A stretch of 60,621 nt of DNA from Alkalihalobacillus bogoriensis ATCC BAA-922 (lineage in GTDB: Bacteria; Bacillota; Bacilli; Bacillales; Bacillaceae_F), in NCBI RefSeq assembly GCF_000621445.1, contig NZ_JHYI01000031.1:1-60621 (forward strand). Reading direction: 5' to 3'. Below the pieces are notes generated by a model. It worked only from the letters and a program-made list of their open reading frames with translations. It was not told the origin of the DNA and did no database searches. Positions 16,159 to 25,655 of this stretch are shown here, in pieces. The position numbers and the translations under genes were made by a program. Each line of letters starts with the position of its first letter. The first letter of the stretch is position 1.

Positions 16159-17163
16159 GTGAGTAAAAAAAGTGCAATATGTTTTATTGTATTTTCACTT
16201 TTCATTCAAAGCTTAATGATTCAACCAACGTTTGCTAAAGAGGAGTTAAGTTATGAAGAAAAGCTAGAACAACGACAAGCCTTATATCAGAAGTATGAGA
16301 CAGTCACAAATGTACCTTGGACGTATTTAGCTGCTGTCGATGCATATGAAAGAGGATTGAGAAAAGCTCTTCGAGACAGACCGAAAGAATCTGGTGTCAT
16401 CGGCATTTATTTTTCAGATGAGCAATGGGCAGGACCAATAAATCCAAATAAAGAAGATACAAATCCTCTTTCCATAAGTATGTTCGGTGGGATTGGTCTT
16501 GATGGCAACGGTGACGGTATTGCCAGTCGAGAAGATGATGAAGATGTCCTTTATACGATGGCAAAGTATATCGAAACCTTTGGATATACAGAAGAAGATT
16601 TTAAAATTGCATTATGGGAACATTATCATCGTGAACAAACCGTCAACATTATTTCTGGACACGCTAAAGTGTACGAGCACTTTAATACTTTAGATGCGCA
16701 TGCCAATGCGTTCCCGATCCCTTTACAATATAACTACAGTTATAAAAACACTTGGGGAGACAGACGTGGATGGGGCGGTCGCCGGATCCACGAAGGAACG
16801 GATATTTTCGCTGGATATAATACTCCGATTCGAGCAACATCATATGGAGTCGTGGAAATTAAAGGCTGGAATAAATACGGAGGTTGGAGAATTGGTATCC
16901 GAGATCTAGATAATGTTTATCATTATTTTGCTCACTTAAGTGGATTTGAAAAAGGAATTGATGTCGGTTCAATAGTCGAGCCTGGGCAAGTCATCGGCTA
17001 TGTCGGAAGCTCTGGTTATGGTAAACCAGGTACACAAGGAAAGTTCCCACCCCACTTACACTATGGGATGTATCGTGACAACGGGAAAACAGAATGGTCT
17101 TTTGACCCTTATCCATCATTAAAATCATGGGAAAAGAAAGACAGAGCAAAAAGAAAAAAGTAA
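16159..17163 (+). CDS. lytH: Sporulation M23 endopeptidase LytH
   Basis: A 334-residue exported M23 metallopeptidase. A signal peptide (residues 3-25, ICFIVFSLFIQSL) is followed by a linker domain and a C-terminal LytM domain with the zinc motifs HEGTD and PHLHYG. In B. subtilis LytH is an L-Ala-D-Glu endopeptidase that shapes spore cortex. The GTG at 16159 follows AAAGGAG. CATACACTA at 16024-16032 matches a sigma-K -10 box, but I see no good -35. Divergent from lipA, as in B. subtilis. Confidence 0.9.
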   Translation: MSKKSAICFIVFSLFIQSLMIQPTFAKEELSYEEKLEQRQALYQKYETVTNVPWTYLAAVDAYERGLRKALRDRPKESGVIGIYFSDEQWAGPINPNKEDTNPLSISMFGGIGLDGNGDGIASREDDEDVLYTMAKYIETFGYTEEDFKIALWEHYHREQTVNIISGHAKVYEHFNTLDAHANAFPIPLQYNYSYKNTWGDRRGWGGRRIHEGTDIFAGYNTPIRATSYGVVEIKGWNKYGGWRIGIRDLDNVYHYFAHLSGFEKGIDVGSIVEPGQVIGYVGSSGYGKPGTQGKFPPHLHYGMYRDNGKTEWSFDPYPSLKSWEKKDRAKRKK

Positions 17164-17189
17164 ACATGAATCTTAGTTTAGAACATACG

Positions 17190-17280
17190 TAAACTCCAGC
17201 GGGAGCAAAGAAAAGGTGAGTCCCTCGTGCGTAAGCACGAAGAGACTCACCCGCCACCTGCGGAAAGAATAGTAAATGTA
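17190..17280. repeat. Diverged family 1 repeat
   Basis: GTGAGTC with CTCGTGC-GTAA-GCACGAAG and GACTCAC form a strong hairpin at 17216-17250. Flanks CTCCAGCGGGAG and CCACCTGCGGAAAG correspond to the family 1 layout. It lies between convergent lytH and yunB. Confidence 0.6.
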
Positions 17281-17314
17281 CATTTCCGACTCTTATTTTT
17301 ACAATCCCCATTTT

Positions 17315-18139
17315 TCAGTCATCGATAACATCGATCTCGTCCCTGTCATTTGTGTTTTGATTTGGATTTTGACTTGAAGGGAAAAATGCAGGTGATGGTC
17401 CTTCCCCACCAACATTATAAAACTCTGGGACATCTCCAGATATAAAAATATATCCAATCGGAATGGATGTCGGGACAACTTGTTTTTCCGTAGCAAATGG
17501 AATAATTACCCGAACATCAACTTCAATATCTAAATATAACGTAACCGCTGTATTGTTAATTCCAACGTATTCTGTTTCCGTTCTCATATCCGTAATGACA
17601 TTCCCAATTGCAGAAAATTTCACAGGTACGCTCGGTCCTAAATGGGCCAAAAGGGCATTATCTGTTGCTTGCCCGAGTGGGATATTGTGAATAATTCCTT
17701 CATCACTAAATGATTGATTGCCATTATTCCACTCAACATCAACCCCATCAGGTATCGCTAATTCGTGCATTCTTCCTTGTTCCATGAGGCGTAAATAATT
17801 TTGAGCTCGCATTGTAGCTTCTGCCATAATCCGAGTAGAAAGTTGCGTATTAATTCGCATCGATGAAATTCTCCCTGATTCATCACGGTCAATAATCATC
17901 AGTTCTTCTACATCAATTTCCTCTACTATTTTTTTATTAATGGCATCATTAATGGCAGCTGTTGCTAATGTTTGTGTTTCTGTCACTGCAATATACATCA
18001 ATGTCGGGCGAATCCCCTTTTCTACTAGCCACAACCCCTGGACCGTTAACAGGGTAAAAATAATAAATGATAACAAAAAAACATACCGGAATGGGAGAGG
18101 CCCTCTTTTCTTAGGTCTGGTCTTCTTGATCTTTAACAC
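17315..18139 (-). CDS. yunB: Sporulation protein YunB
   Basis: A 274-residue protein with a basic N-terminus and one membrane segment (residues 18-42, RYVFLLSFIIFTLL), the rest probably outside the membrane. It matches YunB, a sigma-E-controlled sporulation protein of unknown biochemical role. The C-terminal 30 residues are Asn/Pro-rich and acidic. The GTG start follows AAGGGGGG by 6 bases. It lies downstream of dfrA with its own likely sigma-E promoter. Confidence 0.88.
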   Translation of the reverse strand: MLKIKKTRPKKRGPLPFRYVFLLSFIIFTLLTVQGLWLVEKGIRPTLMYIAVTETQTLATAAINDAINKKIVEEIDVEELMIIDRDESGRISSMRINTQLSTRIMAEATMRAQNYLRLMEQGRMHELAIPDGVDVEWNNGNQSFSDEGIIHNIPLGQATDNALLAHLGPSVPVKFSAIGNVITDMRTETEYVGINNTAVTLYLDIEVDVRVIIPFATEKQVVPTSIPIGYIFISGDVPEFYNVGGEGPSPAFFPSSQNPNQNTNDRDEIDVIDD

Positions 18140-18160
18140 AAAAAACCCCCCTTCACATTA

Positions 18161-18189
18161 AATGTATGCAAAGGGAGGGACGGGTTGAC
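18161..18189 (-). promoter_or_regulatory. Candidate sigma-E promoter of yunB
   Basis: On the minus strand CATACATT (18168-18161) fits the sigma-E -10 box, and GTCAACC lies 14 bases upstream as a partial -35 match. Confidence 0.4.
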
Positions 18190-18197
18190 CTATTTTT

Positions 18198-18689
18198 TTA
18201 TTCTACACGGTCATATACTCGAAAATAATATTCATAGTTATTCTTTTCGTCTTGTACACCTTTTTCTTCTGTTTTTAGTAGCCAGTTATCTTCATCCCAT
18301 TCAGGGAAGTAAGTATCTCCCTCAAAAGAATCATTAATATACGTAATATACAACCTGTCAACGACATCAATCATTTCCTTAAATATGCCGGCTCCACCAA
18401 TAACAAAAATTTCTTCATCTGCATGTTCTTTTGCCCAAGTTACACACTCTTCAATTGAATGCATCACAGTGACTCCATCAGGACCGAAATCTTTGTTACG
18501 TGTAATAACAATATTCTCTCTTTTTGGTAATGGGCGACCAATTGAATCATACGTTTTTCTTCCCATTACTATCGGATGCCCAACAGTAATTTTTTTGAAG
18601 TAAGCTAAATCTGCTGGCAATCTCCAAGGTAAATCATTGTCTTTGCCAATGACACGGTTTTTATCCATTGCAACAATAAAAGAAATCAT
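18198..18689 (-). CDS. dfrA: Dihydrofolate reductase
   Basis: Reduces dihydrofolate with NADPH, regenerating the folate oxidised by thymidylate synthase. The 163-residue protein shows AMDKNRVIGKDNDLPW at the N-terminus, the substrate Asp27-equivalent in LPADLAYFK, VMGRKTYDSIG and FVIGGAGIF. It lies 12 bases after thyA, the standard functional pair. The ATG has GAGGTG upstream. Confidence 0.97.
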   Translation of the reverse strand: MISFIVAMDKNRVIGKDNDLPWRLPADLAYFKKITVGHPIVMGRKTYDSIGRPLPKRENIVITRNKDFGPDGVTVMHSIEECVTWAKEHADEEIFVIGGAGIFKEMIDVVDRLYITYINDSFEGDTYFPEWDEDNWLLKTEEKGVQDEKNNYEYYFRVYDRVE

Positions 18690-18701
18690 ACATTCACCTC
18701 A

Positions 18702-19658
18702 TTATACAGCTACTGGTGCTTTAATGGCAGGATGTGGGTTGTAATGTTCCACTGTAATGTCTTCCATTTCAATATCGAACACCGATACTGTATCTTTGTT
18801 GATTTTTAATGTTGGAAGCTCTCTAGGCTCTCTTGCTAATTGGGTTTTAATTTGCTCAATATGATTTAAATAAATATGAGCATCTCCTAACGTATGTATA
18901 AATTCTCCTACTTCTAATCCACACTCATGTGCAATTAAATGAGTTAACAACGCATAGCTGGCAATATTAAATGGAATGCCAAGGAAAATATCTGCGCTTC
19001 GCTGGTAAAGCTGACACGATAGTTTTCCTTCTGTTACGTAAAATTGAAATAACGTATGACAAGGTGGCAACGCCATCGTTGGGACATCTTCTGGGTTCCA
19101 TGCTGAAACGATTAACCTTCTCGACTCCGGATTTTTTTTAATCGTGTCAATCACATCTTTTAGCTGGTCAATGGTTTCACCTGTTGTCGTTTTCCACGCA
19201 CGCCATTGCTTCCCATACACATCTCCTAATTCACCATATGTAGTGGCAAACTGATCATCTTCTAAGATTAACGTTTTGAATTTTTCCATTTGCTCTTCAT
19301 ATTGAACGTTAAATTGTTTGTCTTCTTGTACTCGGAGACCAAAATTCGTCATATCGGGACCATCATAATCAGGACTCTCCACCCATTTTTTAAAGGCCCA
19401 CTCATTCCAAATATTATTGTTATGCTGCAAAAGATACCGAATATTTGTATCTCCTTTTATAAACCAAAGTAATTCACTAGCAATCAGACGAAATGGAATC
19501 CGCTTTGTCGTTAATAACGGAAAGCCTTCCTTTAAATTAAAACGCATTTGATAGCCAAATAAAGACTTCGTACCTGTTCCTGTTCGGTCTCCTTTTTCAA
19601 TTCCATTTTCTAATACATGCCGACACAATTGTAAATATACTTGTTCATTCCTTGTCAT
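18702..19658 (-). CDS. thyA: Thymidylate synthase ThyA
   Basis: Methylates dUMP to dTMP using methylenetetrahydrofolate. The 318-residue enzyme is the long form, with an extra ~50 residues (about 85-140) seen in several Firmicutes. The catalytic cysteine is in [10 protein letters not shown] near residue 200, followed by [13 protein letters not shown]. The ATG at 19658 follows AAGGGG by 8 bases; an upstream extension would run into the HD-GYP gene. Co-transcribed with dfrA and probably with the HD-GYP gene 13 bases upstream. Confidence 0.97.
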   Translation of the reverse strand: MTRNEQVYLQLCRHVLENGIEKGDRTGTGTKSLFGYQMRFNLKEGFPLLTTKRIPFRLIASELLWFIKGDTNIRYLLQHNNNIWNEWAFKKWVESPDYDGPDMTNFGLRVQEDKQFNVQYEEQMEKFKTLILEDDQFATTYGELGDVYGKQWRAWKTTTGETIDQLKDVIDTIKKNPESRRLIVSAWNPEDVPTMALPPCHTLFQFYVTEGKLSCQLYQRSADIFLGIPFNIASYALLTHLIAHECGLEVGEFIHTLGDAHIYLNHIEQIKTQLAREPRELPTLKINKDTVSVFDIEMEDITVEHYNPHPAIKAPVAV

Positions 19659-19671
19659 TTCCTTGTCCCCT

Positions 19672-20787
19672 TTATGAATTTGCAACTAATATTTTTTCGT
19701 CATTAAAGGCTTTTTCGCATGCAACGATCGTAACATTAAATTGAAGCAACATGTCAAGATCATATGGTTCAACTTTCCGCTCTCCATCTGCATAAATCCG
19801 CACAACTGGGCGCGAAAGGACTTCTTTATTTTGTTTTATAACAATTCCTATTCTTCCATCACTTAATCGTACGGAAAGCCCTTTTGGATAAATCGCACAA
19901 ACATTCCGTAATGCCTTAACTACTTCTCTGTCATATAGTGTAGCGTTCCCTGCGTATAACAACTCTAACCCTTCATGAGGTAACATCGCTTTCCGATAAG
20001 AACGATTTGATGTAATCGCATCAAACACATCACAAACAGCAATGATTTTTGCATATGGATGAATATCATTGCCCTTTCTTCCCATCGGATATCCTGACCC
20101 ATCCATGCGCTCATGATGCTGCAAGGCACAATGAGCAGAAACGAGTGCTAAATTAGGGATTTTTTTTATAATTTCATAACCAACTGTCGTATGAGATTTA
20201 ATTAAGGAAAACTCGTCCTCCGTTAAACGTCCTGGTTTGTTTAATATATGTAAAGGGATGACCATCTTCCCGACATCATGTAGCATAGCACCTAAGCCAA
20301 TTTCAAGAAGTTGTTTCTTGGAGTAATTTAAATAACTTGCCAGTCCAAGCGTATAAACAGTTACATTTAATGAATGCGAGAAGATGTACGAATCATATAT
20401 AATCGTTTCGGATAATAACGTTAACGCATCTTCGTTGTTTGTAATATCTTCTAAAATCTTACCAATAATAATAGTGAAATCCTTTGCAATGATATTATCG
20501 TTAAAGATTTTTTTTATAGTTATTTCATTTGTGATTTTGGAAAATTCGGAGCGAATGGCTGCAATTGCTCTTCTCCTAGTTTCTTCGGAAATTGATTGCT
20601 GTATCACTAAGTTTGCCGTTACATCATCTTGAATATAGATATAAGAAACCCCTAGTTCTTGAAGTCTTAAAATGATGCGGTCTGTTAGCTCAACACCTTC
20701 ATGAACTAAGATTGCATCATGATCATTATAAATGGCTTTTGCTAAACGACTCCCCACTTTTACAGACTTTGTCTCGACTAGTCTCAT
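19672..20787 (-). CDS. HD-GYP domain phosphodiesterase-like protein
   Basis: A 371-residue cytoplasmic protein. The HD-GYP domain covers about residues 130-290: [11 protein letters not shown], the metal pair in [18 protein letters not shown] (the GYP motif) and [12 protein letters not shown]. Such domains hydrolyse cyclic di-GMP. The flanks are unassigned: an N-terminal ~80-residue region and a C-terminal small beta domain ([13 protein letters not shown]). Its placement 13 bases before thyA is unusual functionally and may only reflect shared transcription. Substrate is unproven. Confidence 0.85.
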   Translation of the reverse strand: MRLVETKSVKVGSRLAKAIYNDHDAILVHEGVELTDRIILRLQELGVSYIYIQDDVTANLVIQQSISEETRRRAIAAIRSEFSKITNEITIKKIFNDNIIAKDFTIIIGKILEDITNNEDALTLLSETIIYDSYIFSHSLNVTVYTLGLASYLNYSKKQLLEIGLGAMLHDVGKMVIPLHILNKPGRLTEDEFSLIKSHTTVGYEIIKKIPNLALVSAHCALQHHERMDGSGYPMGRKGNDIHPYAKIIAVCDVFDAITSNRSYRKAMLPHEGLELLYAGNATLYDREVVKALRNVCAIYPKGLSVRLSDGRIGIVIKQNKEVLSRPVVRIYADGERKVEPYDLDMLLQFNVTIVACEKAFNDEKILVANS

Positions 20788-20896
20788 CTGATTTCCATCC
20801 TTCTATATTATGTATGTTCGGCTTTAGCGTAAATTTTATAAATCACATTAATATATTCACTGTATATACACTAGTTAAATTATACTGTAAGATCTA

Positions 20897-20925
20897 AAAA
20901 GAAACCATATTATTATGGTTTCTTT
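20897..20925 (-). terminator. Terminator of yunC
   Basis: AAAGAAACCATA and TATGGTTTCTTT form a 12-bp stem with a TTAT loop; Ts follow on the minus strand. Confidence 0.85.
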
Positions 20926-20933
20926 CCTTTATG

Positions 20934-21242
20934 TTATACCATTTTCAATAATGCGTCTTTGCCTTTCATTCCAACCGTTACCCCGAGTGCTTCAGCTTCT
21001 TTTGTTATTGATTCAAGTGGTGCTTCAAGCAGTTGATCAATCGTTCGAACACCTAGTGCCCGCCCTGCTACAATTTTACGTTCAAGCAATGCTTTATTTT
21101 CATTAAATAAAGCAACATCTAACGCGCCACACATAATATAGCCCTTTTCACTTGTTACTGCCATAAAGTTTGTTTTCGGTAGCTTAAGAGTTACTGCAAT
21201 AAACGTTTTGTCTTCAATTGTTATTGGTGTCATTTCTAGCAT
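20934..21242 (-). CDS. yunC: YunC family protein (DUF1805)
   Basis: A 102-residue DUF1805 protein closely matching YunC: PKTNFMAVTSEKGYIMCGALDVALFN, then GRALGVRTIDQLLEAPLESIT. Function unknown. The ATG at 21242 follows AAGGGAG by 9 bases; a longer N-terminus has no site. It is followed by its own terminator and preceded by yunD, as in B. subtilis. Confidence 0.9.
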   Translation of the reverse strand: MLEMTPITIEDKTFIAVTLKLPKTNFMAVTSEKGYIMCGALDVALFNENKALLERKIVAGRALGVRTIDQLLEAPLESITKEAEALGVTVGMKGKDALLKMV

Positions 21243-21327
21243 ATCTTCACACTCCCTTTCACTCACTGCTTCTTCCTTACTACTGTATGAAAAGAGCGAA
21301 AAAAAAGTGCAAATGTTAGTAGGACGC

Positions 21328-22704
21328 CTATAAAGATTGGAGTTTCCACATCAATACGTCTCGAAGCATTTCCGGTAACAAATATTCGATTTCAATCGCA
21401 TCAAGAATCGATGGGTATAGTTTCCCAAACGTAAACATATCTAAAGTAGCGATTCGATAATGTTCTTCTTCTTGTAGCACATTCCCTAGCACGGTAATAA
21501 TAGGGTCGCAATTTTCATGATTTGCAATTGTAATCCCTATGAACACCATTTTTCCGATTACTTTTCCACGAAATCCTAGCCCTTTTAATTTAAAGTTCAT
21601 CATTTCTTCTGATTGAGAACGATGAATGACTTCTTTTAGCTCTTTGCCACGAATCGTTATGACACATGGATTAATCGGGTGAGGACAAACCCGATGAATG
21701 TCTCCTTTCGTAATCGGACCTTCAGGAAGAGATTCTAACAATACACCTGCATTTAACATGCTTATGTCTGTTTGACACCATTCTTTCAGTGCTTCAGCTA
21801 AAAACTGAACACCTTCTGACTCAGCAAACCAATCTACATCCAATGGTTTGTGTAAAACTGTGATAGGCGAGGATGACCATGTTGTACTTTGTTCTTTTAA
21901 CTGAGCTAAGTATGCATCTGTTTCTTTGTCAGCTTTATCGTTACTCATGTTTTGTAAAAATGCTTGAGTTGAGACTAGTTGCTTCGTTTCCTTATCCACG
22001 ACCAATTCAACCGTCCCTACAAATTGACCAAATTTTCCGGTCTGACAAATCAACGTGTCCCTTACTCGCTTTCCATGTTCAAGGATGTGATGAGTATGCG
22101 CGCCTAATATGATATCAATTCCGTCCACTTCTTCTGCCAATTTTTCATCTAAATTTAATCCTAAGTGTGAAAGTAGAATGACGATATCGACCTTCTTTTT
22201 TACTTCATGAATAAGAGGTTGAAGCATCTGAAACGGTTCTTCTACTTTCCAGCCTAACTGTTCATAAATGCGTGTATATGGAAACGTCACACCGATGACA
22301 GCCGCTTTTACGCTAGCTTGTAACTCAATGATTTTATAAGGTTTTATCCATTTAGGACGTCTACCGTCTTTTTCATACAAGTTCGCAATTAAAATATCAA
22401 AGTTTGCTTCCTCATAAAATTCATCAAGTTGCTTTTTTGAAAACGTAATTCCTTCATTATTCCCAATCGTTATCGCACGAACGCCGGCTTTATTTAATAA
22501 GGTGACATTTGCTTTCCCCATCGTCGCTTCTGTTATTGGATGACAACGGTCAGCATGATCACCAATATCAAAATAAAAGTAATCTTCGCCTCTTTCTTGG
22601 TGATGTTGTCTTTTCTCCTCTAGATAAGAGACAATATTAGGCCAATATGTAAAATCACTGTGTAAATCATTCGTATGATAAAGATAACTTTTAACCAATG
22701 ACAA
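21328..22704 (-). CDS. yunD: YunD metallophosphoesterase / 5'-nucleotidase family
   Basis: A 458-residue protein. The N-terminal calcineurin-like phosphoesterase has HTNDLHS, DIGDHADR, GNNEG (where most families have GNHE), LLSHLG and GAHTHH. The C-terminal ~180 residues form a 5'-nucleotidase C domain. No signal peptide is visible, so it is likely cytoplasmic. The TTG at 22704 follows AGAGGTG by 6 bases; a GTG three codons upstream overlaps that site. Substrate unproven. Confidence 0.88.
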   Translation of the reverse strand: MSLVKSYLYHTNDLHSDFTYWPNIVSYLEEKRQHHQERGEDYFYFDIGDHADRCHPITEATMGKANVTLLNKAGVRAITIGNNEGITFSKKQLDEFYEEANFDILIANLYEKDGRRPKWIKPYKIIELQASVKAAVIGVTFPYTRIYEQLGWKVEEPFQMLQPLIHEVKKKVDIVILLSHLGLNLDEKLAEEVDGIDIILGAHTHHILEHGKRVRDTLICQTGKFGQFVGTVELVVDKETKQLVSTQAFLQNMSNDKADKETDAYLAQLKEQSTTWSSSPITVLHKPLDVDWFAESEGVQFLAEALKEWCQTDISMLNAGVLLESLPEGPITKGDIHRVCPHPINPCVITIRGKELKEVIHRSQSEEMMNFKLKGLGFRGKVIGKMVFIGITIANHENCDPIITVLGNVLQEEEHYRIATLDMFTFGKLYPSILDAIEIEYLLPEMLRDVLMWKLQSL

Positions 22705-22817
22705 CCGTTTCACCTCTATTATCTTTTAAAATCACTGTTTTCCACTAATGTTGTTTTTTGGCGACCCTATACTTTAGGAGGGAGTCGAGTGGCTTCCCAT
22801 TACCAAAACAGCGGATA

Positions 22818-23633
22818 CTATAAACCTTGCATCACTAAGCGTATCCCAATAAAGATAAGAAAAATGCGTAATAAAAATACAAGCGTATCACTCTTTATTC
22901 TCGCATTAATATAAGCACCTAATGTCCCACCTAACCATGCACCTGGAATAAGTGCTAAAGCCAATAACCAGTTTACATTTCCTAAAAAAATATGCGAAAC
23001 CGAACTTGCAATCGCCGAAAAGAAAATCATAAACATAGACGTTGCAACCGCAAAATGTGGTGGAAATCCAAACAATAGAATCATCGCAGGTACCATTAAT
23101 GAACCTCCGCCAATCCCAAATAAACCTGACAACATCCCAACAAGGAATGAAATTGATAAGGCTAAAAGTGGATGATAACCATACTGAATCTTCTCATTTT
23201 GTTCGTTTATGTACTCGCGCATCATCATGTAGCGTTTAAACTGAAGAGGCTTTAACTTGTCACGGACGAGAAATACAAAGGAAATGAAGATAATAAACAA
23301 TCCGAAGTACAACAAAAAGTCATCGACTTGGATACCTTTATTAATAAACACCCCTACAAAAGCTCCTGGTATACTCCCACATAAAAAGAACAAACCACTT
23401 TTCACATCAACTTTTTTTTGCTTAATATAAGCTAATGTAGAAGATAATCCTGTAAATATCATAATTAATAACGACGTACCGACCGCGACTTGTGGTGTCA
23501 CCCCATGTAATATGGCGATAGAATGACTAAATAAGAGCAATGCAGGAACAACAATTATACCACCACCAAGCCCCATTACACTCCCAATTGTGCCTGCTAA
23601 TAACCCAATGATAAGCAATAGAAGCCATTCCAT
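22818..23633 (-). CDS. yunE: TauE/SafE-family membrane permease YunE
   Basis: A 271-residue polytopic membrane protein with about eight segments in two related halves, each carrying the family glycine motif: GSVMGLGGGIIVVPAL near residue 17 and GLFGIGGGSLMVPAM near residue 170. Members export or import sulfonates, sulfite or sulfoacetate; the substrate here cannot be told. The ATG follows AAGAAGGG. It lies 26 bases after yunF and is likely co-transcribed with it. Confidence 0.88.
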   Translation of the reverse strand: MEWLLLLIIGLLAGTIGSVMGLGGGIIVVPALLLFSHSIAILHGVTPQVAVGTSLLIMIFTGLSSTLAYIKQKKVDVKSGLFFLCGSIPGAFVGVFINKGIQVDDFLLYFGLFIIFISFVFLVRDKLKPLQFKRYMMMREYINEQNEKIQYGYHPLLALSISFLVGMLSGLFGIGGGSLMVPAMILLFGFPPHFAVATSMFMIFFSAIASSVSHIFLGNVNWLLALALIPGAWLGGTLGAYINARIKSDTLVFLLRIFLIFIGIRLVMQGL

Positions 23634-23659
23634 CTTGAACCCTTCTTTCTTTGCTCTTA

Positions 23660-24511
23660 TTATTCCTCAAATAACGAAATTTGCCGTGGAGCAAATGTAC
23701 GCGGCGTTTCTCCAAATAAACGTTGGATTTCTTTCGCATTTTTAGCAGCGTCGCCACCTGAGTTATTATTAAATAACACATGTAGCTCATTTGTTTCTTT
23801 TTGTAATTCTTTTATCCAACGAGCCCATTCCGTTAATTCCTCTGTTGAGTAATCATATAAATAGCGGACATCTCGCCAAGACCCATCACCTGGGTCGACC
23901 CACCCATCTACATTTCGCCCGTGTAAACGAATCAATGTTTTATCCTGTCTTGTCACTTCTAATACCGTCGGAACCGACCCGAGACCTGCCTGCGGTTCAT
24001 CACAAATGCTATGAATCCACCCTTCTTCTTTCATAAACTGTAATGTTTGTTCACGATACTGTGGTAAAAACCAAGATTGATGGCGAAATTCTAGCGCAAG
24101 CGGAAGATGGCCGACAAAGCGTTTAACTTTTCGAAGCACATTCACACTTTCCTTCGTACATACAAACCATGGAGGGAATTGAAACAAAACTATCGCAAGC
24201 TTGTTTGCCTCTACTAATGGTTGTACAGATTGCTCAAAAGCACTAAACATTTCTTTTTCAGAAACAAACGGGATTTTTCCACGCTGATGCCCTGTCATCC
24301 CTTGATATGCTTTCACAACAAATTCAAAGCCATCCGGTGTTTCATGAACCCACTTTTCATAATTTCGAACCGGTTGGATCGCATAAAAAGAAGAATCCAC
24401 TTCAACAGTTTGGAAATGCTTACTATATTCTTTTAATTTTTCATGACTTGGTAAACGTTCTGGATAAAGGTCATCATGGTCACCCCACCCAGTTAACCCT
24501 ATCTTCATCAT
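23660..24511 (-). CDS. yunF: YunF, DUF72 family protein
   Basis: A 283-residue TIM-barrel-like DUF72 protein. Typical patterns are GLTGWGDHDDLYP at the start, FQTVEVDSSFYA, FEFVVKAYQGMTGH and LFNNNSGGDAAKNA. Function is unestablished. The ATG at 24511 follows TAAGGAG by 7 bases; seven residues further upstream have no site. First gene of a yunF-yunE unit. Confidence 0.9.
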   Translation of the reverse strand: MMKIGLTGWGDHDDLYPERLPSHEKLKEYSKHFQTVEVDSSFYAIQPVRNYEKWVHETPDGFEFVVKAYQGMTGHQRGKIPFVSEKEMFSAFEQSVQPLVEANKLAIVLFQFPPWFVCTKESVNVLRKVKRFVGHLPLALEFRHQSWFLPQYREQTLQFMKEEGWIHSICDEPQAGLGSVPTVLEVTRQDKTLIRLHGRNVDGWVDPGDGSWRDVRYLYDYSTEELTEWARWIKELQKETNELHVLFNNNSGGDAAKNAKEIQRLFGETPRTFAPRQISLFEE

Positions 24512-24591
24512 GCTAATACTCCTTACAGCCACTTTTTTTGCTATTATACCATAGGATGAATGAAGGCAAGAGCGCTGTTGCTCACTGTAAC

Positions 24592-24768
24592 GGACATCTA
24601 TTCCGCTATTTTTACAAAGCAGCCTTGTTTCTCAATCTTATCGGACATCTGTTCCGTTATTAACGCTGATTTCGGGTGTTTCTCCTCTATTTTGAGCAAA
24701 TAAAGGAATTGGTGTCCGAACGCAATTAAAAACAGCAGAAAATGACATCAATAACGGATTCAATGTCC
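24592..24768. repeat. Family 3 element, locus C
   Basis: Forward units at 24592 (GGACATCTATTCCGCTA) and 24643 (GGACATCTGTTCCGTTA), reverse units at 24701 and 24752. Spacings are exactly 51, 58 and 51. The last unit ends 22 bases from the stop of the lipoprotein gene, which has no other terminator. Confidence 0.88.
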
Positions 24769-24789
24769 GATATGATTTTACTTAGTTTC

Positions 24790-25374
24790 TTACTCCTTAC
24801 GGTCTAAATAATTCATATTATTGTCTTCACCGACAAAATTCATTTCTCCTGCAAATCCATAAATCTCCCAGTTCCCATCATCATTTTCTGTGAATATATA
24901 TTCTCTTACCCAGTCTTGTAATTTCGGATCATAACCTGTATATTCTTGCTTAATCGTTAAATATGTTTCATTGAAAAACTCATTCTCGTAATACGTTTTT
25001 TCGATAAAAGCATCAGTAACTGTAATACCTTCATGAAATACTGTTGGATAAAATGTATCTTCAATATAATAAAAATCCCCATTTGCATTTTTCTCTGACT
25101 CCAAGGAAATAAATATTCGAATAATCTCTTGTGCCTCTCGTCCAAACTCTTTAGAAAAAACTTGTTCATATTCCTTATATTCCTTAAGAGAAATGGTTTT
25201 TTTTGCTGATAATTCAATAATGAGCTCCTCTTTTTTCTTAATCATTTCCGTTGCAATTGCCATATCAAAATCCGTTTTCTCTTCTTTAATTGGCTTTATT
25301 TCCGATGAGTTACAGCCAGTCAAAAAAACAACCGACATAATAATCGTTACAAGCCATGATATAGACTGTTTCAT
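24790..25374 (-). CDS. Putative lipoprotein, unknown function
   Basis: A 194-residue protein with a signal peptide and lipobox FLTGC (Cys21), followed by a Lys/Glu-rich helical stretch (residues 28-95) and a mixed region ending ENDDGNWEIYGFAGEMNF. The predicted location is the outer face of the membrane. I do not recognise the family. There is no operon partner and no rho-independent terminator; a family 3 element follows within 22 bases. Confidence 0.7.
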   Translation of the reverse strand: MKQSISWLVTIIMSVVFLTGCNSSEIKPIKEEKTDFDMAIATEMIKKKEELIIELSAKKTISLKEYKEYEQVFSKEFGREAQEIIRIFISLESEKNANGDFYYIEDTFYPTVFHEGITVTDAFIEKTYYENEFFNETYLTIKQEYTGYDPKLQDWVREYIFTENDDGNWEIYGFAGEMNFVGEDNNMNYLDRKE

Positions 25375-25476
25375 TAGGTCTCCTCTTTTTCATTATCAGA
25401 TTGATTTATGTGCTATCATTATTTCAAATAATGTAAGTTTTTACAATTTATTTTTTTCAGACAGACACCAAAAAAA

Positions 25477-25498
25477 GACGAACTTCAAACGTTCGTCT
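25477..25498 (-). terminator. Terminator, near-identical to the sufB terminator
   Basis: AGACGAAC (25477-25484) pairs with GTTCGTCT (25491-25498), with A7 on the left. It differs at one base over 22 from the stem-loop at 26844-26866. It lies 158 bases past the quinone reductase gene; 25499-25655 is otherwise very AT-rich and empty. Confidence 0.75.
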
Positions 25499-25655
25499 CC
25501 TCCATAACTCGAACTTGATAAGCACACTTAAAAACAAACAAAAACACATTAATTAGTAGAAATATATATAACAATACTAAAAACTAATACACCGAAAAAC
25601 TGTTAATACATTTACTGGAAGTTGAATACTCCTTTAATAATACTCCCACTAACAA

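Noticed and set aside
22775-22798. Family 1 repeat copy between yunD and yunE
   Set aside because: Only GGAGTCGAGTGGC resembles the family; too short to call.
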